From the NCBI GenBank assembly GCA_015179125.1, contig WHVA01000587.1, positions 1 through 64,000 on the forward strand: a DNA stretch of 64,000 nt. Reading direction: 5' to 3'. The notes under the pieces are model-generated. The model was given only the letters and a program-made list of their open reading frames with translations, was not told the DNA's origin and did no database searches. The translations under genes and the position numbers were made by a program. How positions within the stretch are numbered: the first letter of the stretch is position 1; every line of letters begins with the position of its first letter. The DNA comes from Gautieria morchelliformis (Eukaryota; Basidiomycota; Agaricomycetes; Gomphales; Gomphaceae). Below are positions 47,086-60,135 of the stretch, piece after piece.

Positions 47086-48616
47086 GATTGATGAAAATAT
47101 CCAAGTCTTCTTCAGCTATCCAACTGGAATAATTCCAGTAAAAAGTCCTGGTCCTGGGAGATGTCTTCTTCAGCCACCAGTAGTGCAAGTCAACACTAAG
47201 AGAACTGCAATGCAATTGTGGCTCCCTCTAAGGCAGCCTGGGATGACTACCTGGCTCCTTAGCAGAGAAAAAGCTGCCCCACTGAAGAGGTCAACCCCAA
47301 TAGTTCACAGCAGAGATCTCCCTGGGAAGAGATCTTTTGTAGTCTACACTATATAGGCTATCTATTGTTTCACTCTCACACAATTTTATTCTATCTAGTA
47401 GGCAGAGAGGAGAGGAGGGTGGTGGTGGAGTGCGCAGATGCGGCTGCGCAGCGTTCTGCCAGCGCAGCGCTGCTTTGAGCGCCTGAGCCGGCAGACCGGC
47501 ATAAACCGCAGCCGTGAGCGCGCTCCAGAACGCTGCGCAGCCGCATTGAGCGCTGGAGCCAGAAGACTGGCGCAAACCGGCAGCCCGGCATGATCCGGTT
47601 TGGGGTGCCACTCGCGTCCTTGGCTCGCGGCTGCGCCGCTCGCATCCGATTGGCCAGCTGACTAAGGCTGACCTAAAACCTGACATTCCTATAGGTGAAA
47701 GCAGCACGGTGGGAGGTTGTGGGCGCGCTGACAAATGCTGACCAATGCTTGGTCATTAGTTTGTCAGCGGAGCGCGCGAGCGGCGCAGCCGCGAGCCCCA
47801 CCAGCGGTTTGCGCCACTCTTCCGGCTCCAGCGCTGCGCAGCGTTCTGGAGCGTGCGAGCGGCGCAGCCGCGAGCGGTTTAGGCCGGTCTGCTCAGGCGC
47901 TCAAAGCAGCGCTGCGCTGGCAGATCGCTGCGCAGCCAGCCGCTTTGCGCACTCCACCACCACCCTCCTCTCCTCTCCTCTCTGCCCACTACTAGATAGA
48001 ATAAAAATTGCGTGAGACTGAATTAATAGATAGCCTATATAGTGTAGTACACAAAAGATCTCTTCCCAGGGAGGTCTCTGCAGTGAACTATTGGGGTTGA
48101 CCCCTTCATTGGGGCAGCTTTTTCTCTGCTAAGGAGCCAGGTAGTCATCCCAGGCTGCCTTAGAGGGAGCCACAATTGCATTGCAGTTCTTTCAGTGTTG
48201 ACTTGCACTACTGGTGGCTGAAGAAGACATCTCCCCAGGACCAGGACCAGGACCTTTTACTGGAATTATTCCAGTTGGATAGCCAAAGAAGACTTGGATA
48301 TTTTCATCAAAAAAATTTCCCATCCCTTCCTTGGTACATATATTTCTCTGTGGTCTGGTGTGAGCCATCTGACATTTTTTTATTTTATTTTTTTAAATAG
48401 AAATTAATAAATTCCCGTGACTTTGCCTAACAAACAGACTCCCTGTCCCTTCCTTGGTATGTATGTATTTCTCTGTGGTCTGGTGTGAGCTGTCTGACAT
48501 TGATTTAATTAGAAATTAATAAATTCCCCTGACTTTGCCCAAGAAAAATTAACAACAACAGCATCTGCTTGCAAATGTAAGTTGAAGTGGGGTAGCTTGA
48601 TTGTTCCTCTAAGCTT

Positions 48617-51600
48617 ATGCCTGCATTTCTCAGGGATCCATCTACTCCAGAGAGAAATCGTCAGCAGGAGCGTGAAAGGGCGAGGGAGGAGCAGGAGGGT
48701 CGTATGACGTCGCCTACTGATCGGAGAGCGCGTGCCCTTGCTGTGGCTGCTGCCAGAGCTCGGAACCAGCCACCCCCTCCACCACCTCCTTTTGCCATCC
48801 CTCACCCTCCTCCTAGAAGCAATGCGGCTGATCCTTTTCAACAACCTGCTGCAGGGCCATTACGTCCTCCTGATCCCAGTCCTGGACAGCAGGTGGCAGC
48901 CCTTCGTGCTCAGTTAGCAGCAATCCCAGCAGCACAGCCCGTGAGAAGATACAGGCAGGCACCTATACAGCCACCTCCCAATCTTCCTGTGGTTGGTTCT
49001 GCAGGAATTGCACAGTTGCGTGCTCAGGCTGCTGAGCCAGCACAGCCCTTGAGAAGATACAGGCAGGAGCCAATACAGCCACCTCCCAATCTTCCTGTGG
49101 TTGGTTCTGTAGGAATTGCACAGTTGCGTGCTCAGGCTGCTGAGCAGTCTGCTATATTGCAGCAATTGGGAAGGGGTAGACAGGCAGCTAATCCTCCTGT
49201 AGTAGGTTCTGCAGGAGTGGCAGCATTGCGTGCTCAGGCCAATGCAATAAGACCAATGCCGCCGCTACTCCCTGCGCTTTTGCGGCCTCTTCAGCGACTC
49301 CCTGCACCTCCTCAGCTGCTCCCTGCACCTCCCCAGCCTCCCCAGCCACTCCCTGAACCTCCTCAGCCGCTCCCTGCACCTCCTCAGCCGCTCCCTGCAC
49401 CTCCTCAGCCGCTCCCTGCACCTCCTCAGCCGCTCCCTGCACCTCCTCAGCCGCTCCCTGTACCTCGGCAGCGTCCTCAGCGACCTCCTCCTCCTCTTCC
49501 ACTGGGTCGCTCTAGAATAATCGAGGCAGACGTGCTGCGTCATGATCTGGGTCCCATGGTTGTTCCCTGCCCTGACTGTGGAGCATTACACTGGATGGCA
49601 GAACGCCTGCAGAAATCCTCAAATGTGCGACCCAGGTTTGGTGATTGCTGTATGGAAGGAAAGGTGCAGCTGGAAGACCTGCCAGAGCCCCCTCAGCCAT
49701 TGAAACAGCTCTTAGAAGGCCAGGACCCTGAGGCAAAAGGATTTCGCCAGAATATCAGGCAGTATAATGCTGCGTTTGCATTCACTTCTGTGGGGGCCAA
49801 CTTTGACCAAGATTTGCTTCGGGAGGGTCGTGGTCCATATGTGCTCAAGCTACAGGGTGAACTGTATCATCTCCATGGCTCTCTCCTCCCTGACAATGAA
49901 GACGATCCAAAGTATGCCCAGCTTTACATATATGATCCTGCACTGGCTTTGGCAAAGAGAAAAAATCGTAATGAGCGTCTGTCTCCAACTATCATGGGAG
50001 ACTTGCAGGAAATGCTCCTGCTATGCAATCCTCATGTGCGCACATATAAACAAGCAGCTGAGAGGCTCAGAGCTCAAGAACAGAATGGTGACATCCAGGC
50101 AAGGCTCACATACAGGGCGCACAGGGATCCTAGGAGATATAATGTCCCAACTGCAGATGAGATTGCAGTCGTTCTTCCTGGAGATGGCATCGACCCTGGA
50201 CCTAGGGATATTATTGTCCAGCTCAGAGGTGGACCTTTCAGAAGGGTATTGGATACCAATGCAAACTATGCCTCGCTGCACTATGTCTTGCTCTTTCCCA
50301 AGGGAGAGTTGGGATGGGAACCAGATATTCCTTATCATGAGCCAGAGCGTGCTCGGCAGGCCAATCCCAATCCAAACAGACGGACACAGGTCACCCAAAT
50401 ACAGTACCATGCGTATCGTCTGTTCCAGAGAGCGAGAGAACCTACAACACTCCTGCGTGGTGGCAAATTGTTCCAGCAGTACATTGTAGACTCCTGGGCT
50501 GCTGCAGAGCACAGCAGACTGAGGTGGATCAGGGCCAATCAACACACTCTGCGTGCTGAGCAGTATAACCAGATGGTAGATTCATATGGAGGCTTGGACA
50601 ATGACATTGGAGATGCAAACAGCTTGGGTGTAAAAGTCATTCTGCCTGCGACATTTCAAGGGAGTACACGGGACATGAATCAAAACTGCCAGAACTCCCT
50701 GGCCATTGCAACAAAGAAGGGTCCCCCTGATTTATTTATTACCATGACTGCCAATCCAAAGTGGGATGAGATAGTGGCCGAGTTGCTCCCTGGACAAACT
50801 GCTCAGGACAGACCTGACCTGGTGTCGCGGGTGTTTCACCTCAAAAAGAAATACCTCATTGACTTGATCGTCAAGGACAAGATCTTTGGAGAAACTGTCG
50901 CTCGCGTTCACACTATTGAATTCCAGAAGAGGGGGCTCCCACACATGCACCTGCTTACCTGGTTCGATAGGGAGTCCAAGGTCAAACATCCACATGAGGT
51001 GGATTCTATGATTTCAGCAGAGTTCCCTGATCCAGAGACACATCCTGTCCTCTACCAGTTGGTCTGTGAGCTGATGACACATGGTCCCTGTGGACAAATG
51101 AATCCAGATGCACCCTGCATGGAAAATGGCAAGTGCAAGAAAGGCTTCCCAAAGCCATTCTGTGAGGAGACCGTTGTGAATGTAGATGGATATCCAAAAT
51201 ATCGTTGTCGCAATGATGGAAGGCTGCACAATGTCAGAGGTCACATGCTGGACAACAGATGGGTTGTGCCATACTCTGCTCTGCTCTTGCTCAAACTCCG
51301 GTGTCACATCAACCTTGAATTCACCTTCAGTGTGAGGTGCGTCAAGTATATCCACAAGTATCTATACAAGGGCCACGATCGGACCACGATGGAGTTCGGT
51401 GTCAACCATGATGAGATAAAGAAGTACCTGGACGCTCGCTATGTCAGTGCTCATGAGGCCTGTTGGAGGTTGCTGGAGCGGGAAATCCACACCCAGGTGC
51501 CTGCAGTCATGGCACTGCCAGTCCATGAAAAAGACCAGCAATCAGTCGTTTTCAATCCTGATGCTGATCCGCTCACCATCATGAACAGGGTTGAGGGGTC

Positions 51601-53690
51601 AAAGACAGCGCTCATGGCTTACTTTGAGGCCAATGCTGCCTACCCTCATGCACGCGATGTGCTCTATGTGGATTTTCCTGAGCATTTTACCTGGCAAAAA
51701 GAGGAAGGGTATGGACACCACGTCAAAGGGGATATAGCATTGGACGCCTTCACTTTGCAAGCCCAAAATCAGGAGAGAGATTTTATTTGCGCACTCTCCT
51801 CACGGTGGTCAAGGGGGCCAGATCCTTTGAGGAGCTTAGGACAGTGGATGGCATACAATGTGCTACTTACAAGGAGGCCTGTCTTGCCAGGGGACTTCTG
51901 GAGGATGATCAGGAGTGGAGGTTGTGTCTCCAGGAAGCCAGTGGCATGAAAACAGGTGCTCAGCTCAGACATCTCTTTGCCACCATCCTTGGTCATTGCA
52001 TTCCCTCACAGCCTGACAGACTATGGGACGCCTTCAAGGAGCACATATGTGATGATCTCAGACATCGGCTCCAAGTCAGACACAATATCCAGGAGCCACA
52101 GGATGATCAGGTCTATGATTTTGGCCTCTTTCTCTTGGATAAACTCCTTCAGCGTAATGGAATGTCCTTGAGCAGCTTTAAAGATATGCCTCGGGTGGTA
52201 GGCGAGTGGGAGGTCCTGATTGGAAACAGGTTCATAGCTGAGCAGAGGGACTATGACCCTGTTCAAGAGAGGCAGATGGCTGATGAGGAGGTTCCCAAGC
52301 TGAATGAGGGGCAAAGGTCTGCGCATGATCAGATATTACGGTCAGCACTGGACATAGATGCTCAGGGGAAACCTAACGGACAAATGTTTTTCGTCACTGG
52401 CTCAGGGGGCGCTGGGAAATCATTCACATGGAACACCCTAATCCACTCCTGTAGAGCAGAGAGTCTCATTGTGCTTGCTGTAGCCTCATCTGCAATGGCT
52501 GCACTTATCCTCACTAATGGGACAACCTCTCACAGCATGCTTGGAATTCCAATTCCTGTCCATGAGGGCTCTCTCTCCTCCATCAAAAAGAACTCTGACC
52601 AGGCTGATATGCTGAGACTGGCCAGGCTCATCATTTGGGATGAGGCTGCAATGCAGCATCGCCATGCCGTAGAGGCCATTGACAGGACACTGAGGGATTT
52701 CCTTGACCAGCCTGACAGACCCTTTGGTGGCATCACGGTTGCCTTTGGAGGTGACTTTCAGCAGACTCTCCCAATTGTCCCCAAAGGCTCCAAGGAGGAT
52801 ATCGTGGGAGCTACCCTTCAGAAGTCATATCTGTGGCCAAAGATCAAGGTCCTCCATCTGACAGAGAACATGCGGGTGAGAAATGACCCTGACAGAGCCA
52901 GGTTTGCAGAATGGCTGCAGAATGTGGGTCAGGGAAAGGATCTCCCACTAGATCATACGTTCTCACTCCCTCAACACATGGTTTGTGGCCCTGGAATTGC
53001 AGAGCTGATCCAGGAAATATACCCTGGCATTGGCAATGCAATCCCTGCCCAGGACAATTATTTCTTGGAGCGGGCCATCCTCTGTCCCAGAAATATTGAG
53101 GTCAATGAGATCAATTCCATGGTGTTGAGGCAGTTTCCAGGTGATGCTCAGGTCTTCCACTGTGCAGATTCTGTCAAGGAAACCGACTTTGCAGAGCAGT
53201 ATCCTGTGAGTATCTGAATTCCATAGAGATGGGCAGTCTTCCTCCTGCTCACTTGGAAGTCAAGCCTGGAGTGCCTCTGATGATGTTGCGCAATTTGGAT
53301 AAGAAGCAAGGACTATGCAATGGGACAAGGTTGCGGTTGGTGAGGATGAGGAATAGAGTGTTGGAGGTCAGGATCATCTCAGGTCCACGTGCAGGAAATA
53401 CTGCTTTCATCCCCAGGATCACTATTTCACCATCAGAGGGAGAATTACCATTTGTGCTGCAGAGGAGACAGTTTCCAGTGCGTGTGGCATTTGCAATGAC
53501 CATCAACAAGTCTCAGGGACAGTCTTTGGGTACGGTTGGGCTGGACCTGAGATATCCAGTGTTTGGACATGGTCAGTTGTATGTTGGTGTTTCAAGGGGA
53601 ACAAGCTGGAACAAAGTGAAGGTCTTGCTTGAGGAGGGTTTGAACACAACCAACATTGTATATAAAGATGTATTACTTAGAGCTCCTTGA
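48617..53690 (+). pseudogene. Helitron Rep/helicase (copy 2), two frameshifts
   Basis: Starts MPAFLRDPSTPERN. Open to about 51710, where a one-base change in a run of A/G moves the frame, then open to about 53205, where PVEYLNS of the family becomes PVSI and stop by a one-base loss; the last part is 53229-53690. Rep motifs GLPHMHLLTWF and KYIHKYLYKG and helicase motifs GSGGAGKS, IWDEAAM and GGDFQQTLP are present. Intact proteins of this family would be about 1,690 residues here. Confidence 0.75.
49290..49485 (+). repeat. 21-bp coding minisatellite (Pro/Gln) in copy 2
   Basis: The unit CTCCCTGCACCTCCTCAGCCG repeats about five times with little change, encoding PLPAPPQ. Related but different-length arrays occur at 46000-46190 and 55715-55965, so unit number varies between Helitron copies. 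Confidence 0.75.
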
Positions 53691-53739
53691 TTTCTGATAT
53701 CTACTTGATGCAAATTGATTACTTTGATTTTCCCCAATG

Positions 53740-53835
53740 CACTTGACCTTACTGATATGTTAGACTTACCGATGCGTTAGACTTACTGATGCATTAGACT
53801 TACTGATGCCTTTGACCTTACTGAGGCGTTTGACT
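53740..53835 (+). repeat. Short repeats near the Helitron 3' end
   Basis: About four units resembling GTTAGACTTACTGATGC lie just before the terminal hairpin. Copy 3 has a shortened version near 60225-60265. Confidence 0.6.
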
Positions 53836-54159
53836 TGCACCCCCGCGCGAAGCGCGGGTATCCACCTAGTCTAAGAGTGAAACGCGCTCAGTGGGTTGTG
53901 GGCGTCGTGCTTATGTCAGGTTTTAGGTCAGCATTGGTCAGCTGGCCAATCGGACGCGAGCGGCGCAGCCGCGAGCCAAGAACGCTGCGCAGCAGCACCG
54001 GTTCAAGCGCCCAACTGGCCACATCCGGCGACCGGTCGCTGCTTCAGACCGAGCGGTCTGCCGTTCCTCCGCAGGAACGCACAGCTGTGCAGCGTGCTGG
54101 CTCTCTCTCTCTCTCTCTGCCACTGGCTATCTCTCTCCTCTTGCTGGCTTTCTCTGTCT

Positions 54160-55015
54160 GTGCCTTCCAGGCTCTCATCACTGCACCTGGTGGGTTTTCT
54201 TTGCCATTGATTGTTGCTTTTTTATCTTCTTTTTTATCTTCTTTTTTATTGCTAATATTTTCGCTTTTTTATTCATTTTCTGACTGCTTTTCAGCATAGG
54301 TTGCTCCTCTCACTGCCTCCCCATCCTTCCTGGCTCTCATCACTGCCCCTGGTGTGTTTTCCTTGCCATTGATTTTCGCTTTTTATCTTCTTTTTTATTG
54401 TTGTTATTTTCGCTTTTTTTAATCATTTTCTGACTGCTTTTCAGCATAGGTTGCTCCTCTCCCTGCCTCCCCATCCTTCCTGGCTCTCATCACTGCCCCT
54501 GGTGTGTTTTCCTTGCCATTGATTTTCGCTTTTTTATCTTCTTTTTTATTGTTGTTATTTTCGCTTTTTTTAATCATTTTCTGACTGCTTTTCAGCATAG
54601 GTTGCTCCTATCACTGCCTCCCCATCCTGCCTGGCTGTTATCACTGCCCCTGGTGCGTGATTTCTTCCATTAATGTTCACTTTTTTTATCTTCTTTTTGA
54701 TTGTTGTGATTTCTTCTAATATTTTGGCTTTTTTGATCATTTGCTGACTTCCTTTCAGCCCTGGTTGCTCCTATCACTGCCTCCCCATATTGCCTGGCTG
54801 TTATCACTGCCCCTGGTGCGTGATTTCTTCCTTTAATGTTCACTTTTTTTATCTTCTTTTTGATTGTTGTGATTGCTTCGAATATTTTCGCTTTTTTGAT
54901 CATTTGCTGACTTCCTTTCAGCATAGGTTGCTCCTCTCACTGCCTCCCCATCATTCCTGGCTCTCATCCCTGCCCCTGGTGGGTTTTCCTTGCCATTGAT
55001 GTTGTTTTTTAGGTT
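54160..55015 (+). repeat. Tandem exon-intron-like units of 150-163 bp
   Basis: Six units begin near 54172, 54333, 54483, 54634, 54797 and 54960. Each has a C-rich block of about 57 bp (from GCATAGGTTGCTCC to CACTGCCCCTG), then GTGTGTTTTCC or GTGCGTGATTTC, a T-rich stretch, and CTGACTGCTTTTCAG or similar. The layout looks like exon, donor, branch point and acceptor repeated in tandem. Confidence 0.7.
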
Positions 55016-55131
55016 AATTTTGTTTCTGTTTCTATGATAAAGAGAAATCAATAAATAAATTCTTCTGAGTCTGCCTTGGTCTGTGTGCAATGTAAGTCTG
55101 ATATTGGCAGCTTTATTGTCTCACTACTCTT

Positions 55132-58100
55132 ATGCCTGCATTTCTCAGGGATCCATCTACTCCAGAGAGTAACCGTCAGCGGGAGCGTGCACAGGCGAGG
55201 GAGCAGCGGTTAATGACACCACACACTGATCGGAGAGCGCGTATCAGAGATCGGGACCAGTCACTCCCTCCACCACCCCCACCTTTTGCCATCCCTCACC
55301 CTCCTCCTAGAAGCAATGCAGCTGATCCTTTTCAACAACCTGTTGCTGGGCCATCACATCCTCCAAGGCTTGCTGGGCCATCACTTGCTCCAAGGCTTGC
55401 GGGACCATCACGTGCTCCTGATCCCAGTCCTACAGAGCAGGTGGAGCCCTTCGTGCTCAGTTAGCAGTTATCACACCATGGCAGCCCCTGAGAGGACATA
55501 GGCCAGACCCTGTACAGCCAGCTCCTGTAGTAGGTTCAGCAGCCATTGCAGACTTGCGTGCTCAGGCAGCTGCATTGCAGCCTTTGGGAAGGCACAGGCG
55601 CGCATCTGTACAACCAGCTCCTCCTCCTCCTGTAGTAGGTTCTGCAGGAGTGGCAGCATTGCGGGCTCAGGCTAATGCAGTAAGACCAATGCCTCGGCTA
55701 CTCCCTGCACTTCTGCGGCCTCTTCAGCGACTGCCTGCACCTCCTCAGCCTCCTCAGCCACTCCCTGCTCCTCCTCGGCCTCCTCAGCCACTCCCTGCAC
55801 TTCTGCGGCCTCTTCAGCGACTGCCTGCACCTCCTCAGCATCCTCAGCCACTCCCTGCTCCTCCTCAGCCTCCTCAGCCACTCCCTGCACCTCCACAGCC
55901 TCTTCAGCCACTCCTTGCACCTCCTCAGCCTCCTCAGCCACTCCCTGTACCTCGGCAGCGTCCTCAGCGACCTCCTCCTCCTGTTCCACTTGGTCGCTCT
56001 AGAATAATTGAGGCAGATGTGCAGCGTCATGATCTGGGTCCCATGGTTATTCCCTGCCCTGACTGTGGAGCATTACACTGGATGGCAGAACGCCTGCAGA
56101 GATCCTCAAATCGGCGGCCCAGATTTGGTGATTGCTGTATGGAAGGAAAGGTGCAGCTTCCAGAGCTGCCAGTGCTCCCTCAGCCATTGAGACGGCTCTT
56201 AGAGGGCCAGGACCCTGAGGCCAAACAGTTTCGCCAGAACATCAGGCAGTACAATGCTGCATTTGCATTCACTTCCTTGGGAGCCGAGTTTGATCTAGAT
56301 TTGCTTCGGGAGGGTCGTGGTCCATATGTCCTCAAGCTGCAGGGCGAACTGTATCATATTCATGGCTCTCTCATCCCTAACCCTGGGAGGCGGATACAGT
56401 ATGCCCAACTTTATATATATGATCCAGCATTGGCTTTGGCACAGAGGAACACCCGTAACCCAGGTCTGTCTCCAACTATCATGGGAGACTTGCAGGAAAT
56501 GCTCCTCTTATGCAATCCTCATGTTCCCATATATAGACAAGCGGCTGAGAGGCTCAGAGCTCAGGGACAGAATGGTGAGATCCGGGCTAGGCTCACGTAC
56601 AGGGAACACAGGGATCCTAGGAGGTATAATATCCCTACTGCGGATGAGATTGCGGTGGTTCTTCCTGGAGATGGCATCATCCCTGAACCTAGGGATTTAT
56701 TGTCCAGCTCAAAGGTGGACGTTTTAAAGGGTATCCGATATGAATCCAAACTATGCCTCTCTTCACTATGTCTTGCTCTTTCCCAGGGGAGAGTTGGGGT
56801 GGCAACCTGGTATTCGCTATCGCCAATTACCAGACGGGCGTGAGCGAAGTGGGCGTGTCACCCAAATTCAGTTCCATTCCTATCGTCTCTTCCAGAGAAC
56901 AGAAGAACCTACAACACTCCTGCGTGCTGGCAAATTATTCCAGCAGTACATTGTAGACTCTTGGGCCGCTGCAGAGCAAAGCAGGCTGTGGTGGATCAGG
57001 ACAAATCAACACACTCTCCGTGCTGAGATGTATAACCAGATGATGGATGCCTTTCATCGCAATGACAATGACAGAGATCCAAACAACTTGGGCAAGATCC
57101 ATTCTGCCTGCCACATTTCAGGGGGGACACGGGACATGCAGAAAACCTGCAGAACTCTCTGGCCATTTCAAGGAAGCATGGTGTGGCGATCTCTTTATTA
57201 CCATGACTGCCAATCCCAACTGGCAGGAGGTATTGGATGCATTGTTGCCCGGACAAACTCCTCAGGACAGACCTGACCTGGTGTCGCGGGTGTTCCAGCT
57301 CAAAAAGAAATACCTCATTGACTTGATCGTCAAGGAAAAGATTTTTGGGGAAACCGTCGCTCGCGTCCACACCATTGAATTCCAGAAAAGGGGACTCCCA
57401 CACATGCATATTCTTATCTGGTTTGAAAGAGATTCCAAGATCAGACATCCACATGAGGTGGATTCAATGATTTCGGCAGAGTTCCCTGATCCAGAGACTC
57501 ATCCTGTCCTCTACCGGTTGGTCTGTGAGCTGATGACACATGGTCCCTGTGGACAAATGAAACCAAACGCACCCTGCATGGAAAATGGCAAGTGCAAGAA
57601 AAACTTCCCAAAGCCATTCTGTGAGGAAACCAGTCTGAATGAGGATGGATATCCAAAATATCGTCGTCGCAATGATGGAAGGCTGCACAATGTCAGAGGT
57701 GACATGCTGGACAACAGATGGGTTGTGCCATACTCTGCCCTGCTCTTGCTCAAATTCTGGTGTCACATCAACCCTGAACTCACCATCAATGTGAGGTGTA
57801 TCAAGTATATCCACAAGTATCTCTACAAGGGCCATGATCGGACCACCATGGAGTTTGGTCGCACCCAGGATGAAATTAAGCAGTACCTGGACGCTCGCTA
57901 TGTCAGTGCTCATGAGGCCTGTTGGAGGTTGCTGGAGCGGGAAATCCACACCCAGGTGCCTGCAGTCATGGCACTGCCAGTCCATGAAAAGGACCACCAC
58001 ACAATCATCTTTGATCCCAACCAGGATGTGGACAACATCCTGGAAAGGGCTGAGGCGAAAAAGACACCGCTCATGGCTTACTTTGAGGCCAATGATATCT

Positions 58101-60135
58101 ACCCTGAAGCACGTGATCTGCTCTATGTGGAGTTTCCTGAGCATTTTACCTGGCACTCACAGGAAAAGGTATGGACACCACGCCAAGGAGGTTATAGCAT
58201 CGGTCGCCTTCACTTTGCAAACCCTAGATCAGGAGAGAGATTTTTTGTGCGCACTCTCCTCACAGTGGTCAAGGGGGCTAGATCCTTTGAGGAGCTTAGG
58301 TCGGTGGATGGCATACAATATGCTACTTACAAGGAGGCCTGTCGTGCAAGGGGACTTCTGGATGATGATCAGGAGTTGAGGTTGTGTCTCCAGGAAGCCA
58401 GTGGCATGAAAACAGGTGCTCAGCTCAGACATCTCTTTGCCACCATCCTTGGCCATTGCAATCCATCAGGTCCCGGCAGACTATGGGATGGCTTCAGGGA
58501 GCACATATGTGATGATCTCAGACATCAGCTCCAAATCAGACATGGTATGCAGGATCCACAGGACGATCAGGTTTATGATTTTGGCCTCTTTCTCTTGGAA
58601 AAAATCCTCCAGCAGGGTGGAATGTCCTTGAGCAGCTTTGATGATATGCCTCGGGTGGCAGGCGAGTGGGAGGCCCTCATTGGAAACAGGTTCATAGCTG
58701 AGCAGAGGGACTATGACCGTGTTGAAGAGAGGAACATAGCTGATGAGGAGGTTCCCAGCTGAATGAGGGGCAAAGGTCGCGCATGATCAGATATTACGGT
58801 CGCACTGACCAGAGATGCTCATGGGAAACCTGATGGACAAATGTTTTTTGTCACTGGCTCAGGTGGGCCGGGAAATCATTCACATGGAACACTCTAATCC
58901 ACTCTGTAGAGCGGAGAGCCTCATTGTGATTGCAGTAGCTCATCTGCAATGGCTGCACTTATCCTCACTAAGGGTACAACCTCTCATAGCATGCTTGGAA
59001 TTCCCATTCCTGTCCATGAGCGCTCTTTCTCCTCCATCAAAAAGAACTCTGACAAGGCTGACATGCTGAGACAGGCCAGTCTCCTCATCTGGGATGAGGC
59101 TGCAATGCAGCATCGCCATGCCATAGAGGCCATTGACAGGACACTGAGGGATTTCCTTGACCAGCCTGACAGACCCTTTGGTGGCATCACAGTCGCCTTT
59201 GGAGGTGACTTTCAGCAGACTCTCCCAATTGTCCCTAAAGGCTCCAAGGAGGATATCGTGGGAGCTACCCTTCAGAAGTCATATCTGTGGCCAAAGATCA
59301 AGGTCCTCCATCTGACAGAGAACATGCGGGTGAGAAATGACCCTGACAGAGCAGGTTTGCAGAATGGCTGCAGAATGTGGGCCAGGGAAAGGATCTCCCA
59401 CTAGATCATACGTTCTCACTCCTCTCACATGGTTTGTGGCCCTGGAATTGAAGATCTGATCCAGGAAATATACCCTGGCATTGGCAATCATGTCCCTGCC
59501 CAGACAATTACTTTTGGAGCGTGCCATCCTCTGTGCCAGAAACACTGAGGTCAATGAGATCAATTCCATGGTGTTTAGGGAGTTCCAGGTGATGCTCAGG
59601 TTTGCACTGTGCAAATTCCATTGAAGATCCGACGATGCAGATGGTATCCTGTGGAGTATCTGAATTCCATAGAGATGGGCTTCTTCTCCTGCTCGCTTGG
59701 AAGTCAAGCCTGGAGTGCTCTGATGCTGTTGCGCAATTTGGATCAGAAGCAAGGACTATGCAATGGACAAGGTTGCGGTTGGTGAGGATAAGCATTAGAG
59801 TGTTGGAGGTCAGGATCATCTCAGGTCCATGTGCAGGCAATATTGCTTTCATCCCCAGGATCATCATTAAGCCATCAGAGGGAGAGTTGCCATTTGTGCT
59901 GCAAAGGAGGCAGTTTCCAGTGCGTTTGGCATTTGCAATGACTATCAACAAGTCTCAGGGACAGTCTTTGGGTACGGTTGGGCTGGACCTAGATATCCAG
60001 TGTTTGGACATGGTCAGTTTATGTTGGTGTATCAAGAGGACCAACTGGAACAGAGTGAAGGTCTTGCTTGAGGAGGGTTGGACACAACCAACATTGTATA
60101 TAAAGATGTATTACTTAGAGCTCCTTGATTTTTAA
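55132..60135 (+). pseudogene. Helitron Rep/helicase (copy 3), many frameshifts
   Basis: Homologous throughout to copies 1 and 2. Long open parts are 55554-56710 (zinc-finger segment) and 57225-58740 (Rep, GLPHMHILIWF and KYIHKYLYKG); from 58740 onward one-base deletions break the helicase every few tens of bases, for example in the P-loop region (GGTGGGCCGGG near 58863). A start similar to copy 2 (MPAFLRDPSTPESN) exists at 55132. The gene is not functional as sequenced. Confidence 0.75.

Larger units (their letters stand above)
41146..47685 (-). mobile_element. Helitron copy 1 (minus), most intact coding region
   Basis: The 3' terminus is at 41146: hairpin 41157-41173 (CCCGCGC/GCGCGGG, 3-nt loop), then CTAG followed on the minus strand by T, the usual Helitron 3' end and A-T target. 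It encodes a Rep/helicase. The 5' end is missing about its first 45 bp, compared with copy 3, because Helitron copy 2 begins at 47686. A solo LTR (45046-45543) splits the gene. Confidence 0.8.
47686..53869 (+). mobile_element. Helitron copy 2 (plus)
   Basis: 5' end TTCCTATAGGTGAAAGC at 47686, preceded by A; 3' end with hairpin 53842-53858 and CTAG at 53866-53869. About 6.2 kb. The leader is rich in GC palindromes such as GCGGCGCAGCCGC. It is inserted at the 5' end of copy 1 in opposite orientation, producing a long inverted repeat. Confidence 0.8.

Noticed and set aside
47391..48015. Several overlapping open frames in the GC-rich Helitron leader
   Set aside because: They arise from palindromic GC repeats in inverted orientation and have no conserved counterpart in copy 3 or 4.
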